NCBI GenBank assembly: GCA_934121875.1
Contig: CAKOVG010000036.1
Coordinates: forward strand, 1-6,080
Direction of reading: 5' to 3'
Length of the DNA: 6,080 nt
Source of the DNA: an uncultured Clostridia bacterium
GTDB taxonomy: Bacteria; Bacillota; Clostridia; TANB77; CAG-508
Shown here one piece after another: positions 4,034 through 6,080 of the stretch. The notes beneath the pieces were generated by a model, which was given only the letters and a program-made list of their open reading frames with translations, was not told where the DNA came from and searched no databases. The position numbers were made by a program, and so were the translations under genes. Position 1 is the first letter of the stretch. Each line of letters starts with the position of its first letter.

Positions 4034-6080
4034 ATGAGAAAGTTTGGACAGTTTATATGTAAACACAAAGTAGCTATTCTAATAATATCTTTATTACTTT
4101 TAATTCCATCAATTATTGGATATAAAGCTACAAGAGTTAATTACGACATACTAGTATATTTACCAGACAATATTGAAACAATAAAAGGCGAAAATATATT
4201 AGCAAATGACTTTGATATGGGAGCATTTTCAGTAGTAATACTAGAAAATATGCAGTCAAAAGATATTATAGAATTAGAAAAACAATTTAGAAAAGTGGGA
4301 GATGTAGAAAAAGTAGTTGGACTAACAGACATTATAGGAACCGACATACCACTAGAGATGCTACCAAATGAGATTAAAGACAAATTATACAAAGATAACA
4401 CAACACCAGTATTAGTAACATTCAAAGACGGAATTTCTGATGATACAACAATGGAAACAGTTGAAAAACTTAGAGAAATATCAAACGAGAATTGTAAAAT
4501 AAGTGGTATGACTGCAACAGTACTAGACACTAGAAACTTATCAGACTCAGAAATAATAATATATGTAATGATTGCAGTAACTTTATGCTTAATAATATTA
4601 CAATTAGCATTAGACTCATATTTAGCACCAGTATTAATGCTATTAAATATTGGAATGGCAGTATTATACAACATGGGTACAAATGTATTTTTAGGTCAAA
4701 CATCATATATAACAAAAGCCATAAGTGCTGTATTGCAACTTGGTGTAACAATGGACTTTGCAATATTCTTATACCACAGTTATAAAGCAGAAAAAGAAAA
4801 AGCCTCAAACAATAATGAAGCAATGGCAACCGCAATAGCAAAAACATTAGTATCAGTACTAGGAAGTTCATTAACAACAATAGCGGGATTCTTAGCATTA
4901 TGTAGTATGAATTTAACATTAGGAAAAGATATAGGCTTAGTAATGGCAAAAGGTGTCTTAATTGGAGTAATAACAGCAGTTACAACATTACCAGCAATGC
5001 TACTTGTATTTGATAAATGGGTAGAAAAAACAAAACATAAAGAAATATTACCAAGATTTGAAAAAGTTAAAAATTTTAATTTAAAACATTACAAAGCAAT
5101 TTTAGTTGCATTTATAGTGATTTTACCATTTGCAATATATGGATATACACATACAGAAAGTTACTATAACTTAAGCAAATCTTTACCAAATACTTTAAAC
5201 AGTATACAAGCAAACGATGAACTAAAAGATAAATTTGGTATGGTTTCAACAGAGCTATTATTGGTAGACAAAGATATGCCAGACTATAAATTAAATGAAA
5301 TGCTAGACAAAATAGAAAGCCTAGACGGAATTGAATGGACATTAAGTTATTCAAAACTTGCAAAAGAAGTAAATATACCAAAAGAGATGTTGCCAGAAGA
5401 TATAAGTTCAATATTTAAAAATGATAAATATCAAATGGTAATTATAAATTCAAAATACGAAATCGCAACAAATGAATTAAATAGCCAAATAGAACAAGTA
5501 AATAAAATAATAAAAGAATATGACAATACAGCAATACTTGCTGGAGAAGGTCCACTAATGAAAGATTTGGTTGAAATAAGTGATCATGATTTTAACAGTG
5601 TAAATACAGTCTCAACTGGAATTATATTGGTAATAATGGTATTTGTTTTAAAATCATTTAGTTTACCAATAATACTAATTACTGCAATAGAATTTGCAAT
5701 ATTTATTAATATGGGAATACCTGCATATACAGGAATTGTAATACCATTTATTGCATCAATAGTAATTGGTACAATTCAATTAGGCGCAACAATAGATTAT
5801 GCAATTTTAATTACAACAAAATATAAAACAGCAAGAATAGAAGGAAAAGACAAACATCAAGCTATAGATGAAGCTTTAGGAACATCAATTCAATCAATAA
5901 TTGTTAGTGCATTATGTTTCTTTGGAGCAACATTTGGAGTTGGTATGTATTCAAAAATTGAAATGATTGGTTCTTTATGTAGCTTAATGGCAAGAGGCGC
6001 AATTATTAGTATGGTTACTGTATTAACAGTTTTACCAGCATTCTTAATTGTATTTGACAAAATAATTTGTAAAACAACTG
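4034..6080 (+). CDS. MMPL/RND-superfamily membrane transporter (3' end beyond window)
   Basis: The frame is open from the ATG at 4034 (AGGAGG seven bases upstream) to the window edge: 682 codons. It shows the duplicated RND layout: TM1 at about 12-30, an extracytoplasmic domain at about 31-173, five more TM segments to about 327, TM7 at about 354-370, a second outside domain at about 371-520, and a second TM set to the end. The two halves match: QLGVTMDFAIFL around D241 in TM4 and QLGATIDYAILI around D588 in TM10. In MmpL-type proteins these TM4/TM10 acidic residues carry the proton relay. The first half ends LPAMLLVFDKW and the second LPAFLIVFDKI, so probably only a short cytoplasmic tail is missing. 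The family exports lipids, lipopeptides or hydrophobic toxicants using proton flow; the cargo is unknown. Control by the divergent TetR protein is strongly indicated. Confidence 0.92.
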   Translation, partial: MRKFGQFICKHKVAILIISLLLLIPSIIGYKATRVNYDILVYLPDNIETIKGENILANDFDMGAFSVVILENMQSKDIIELEKQFRKVGDVEKVVGLTDIIGTDIPLEMLPNEIKDKLYKDNTTPVLVTFKDGISDDTTMETVEKLREISNENCKISGMTATVLDTRNLSDSEIIIYVMIAVTLCLIILQLALDSYLAPVLMLLNIGMAVLYNMGTNVFLGQTSYITKAISAVLQLGVTMDFAIFLYHSYKAEKEKASNNNEAMATAIAKTLVSVLGSSLTTIAGFLALCSMNLTLGKDIGLVMAKGVLIGVITAVTTLPAMLLVFDKWVEKTKHKEILPRFEKVKNFNLKHYKAILVAFIVILPFAIYGYTHTESYYNLSKSLPNTLNSIQANDELKDKFGMVSTELLLVDKDMPDYKLNEMLDKIESLDGIEWTLSYSKLAKEVNIPKEMLPEDISSIFKNDKYQMVIINSKYEIATNELNSQIEQVNKIIKEYDNTAILAGEGPLMKDLVEISDHDFNSVNTVSTGIILVIMVFVLKSFSLPIILITAIEFAIFINMGIPAYTGIVIPFIASIVIGTIQLGATIDYAILITTKYKTARIEGKDKHQAIDEALGTSIQSIIVSALCFFGATFGVGMYSKIEMIGSLCSLMARGAIISMVTVLTVLPAFLIVFDKIICKTT

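Noticed and set aside
4141..4949. Two overlapping minus-strand open frames and one short plus-strand frame inside the transporter
   Set aside because: They are shadows of the continuous 682-codon transporter frame; they have no recognisable domains and the composition of reverse-read membrane protein DNA.

Overview
The window is very AT-rich DNA with A/T-ending codons, AGGAG-type ribosome binding sites, an LPXTG surface protein with a sortase, and a desulfoferrodoxin. Together these suggest an anaerobic low-GC Firmicute, most likely a Clostridia-class gut or host-associated bacterium. No species can be named from the sequence alone. There are no rRNA or tRNA genes, CRISPR arrays or insertion sequences.

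Layout. Bases 1-101 are the last 32 codons of an unidentified gene. A roughly 200-base gap with a likely promoter (219-247) leads into a plus-strand cluster. The cluster starts with a secreted parallel beta-helix surface protein ending in an LPQTG cell-wall sorting signal (300-2088). A small class D-like sortase follows (2114-2759), then a desulfoferrodoxin (2797-3174). A strong bidirectional hairpin terminator (3189-3217) separates this cluster from a convergent TetR-family repressor (3222-3809, minus strand). A 224-base divergent region (3810-4033) precedes a large MMPL/RND membrane transporter (4034 to the window end). The transporter is open at the right edge, probably lacking only its last residues.

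Two things stand out. First, the surface protein and its neighbouring sortase are each interrupted by a one-base (+1) frameshift. The C-terminal halves remain perfectly recognisable: the LPQTG anchor in one, the catalytic His, Cys and Arg in the other. Taken literally, the strain secretes an unanchored beta-helix protein and makes a sortase stub with no active site. Both breaks fall exactly at CGG, and these are the only two in-frame CGG codons I find in any gene of the window. In both cases dropping the C restores the frame. Sequencing error, recent paired loss and CGG-linked frameshifting are all possible, and reads plus the genome's codon and tRNA content would separate them.

Second, the tetR/transporter intergenic region holds three 13-bp palindromes of the form TGAC-N5-GTCA. 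One overlaps the -35 box of tetR. One overlaps the -35 box of the transporter. The third sits at the predicted transcription start of the transporter. This gives a clear model in which the TetR protein represses both itself and the transporter until a ligand, possibly the transported substrate, releases it.
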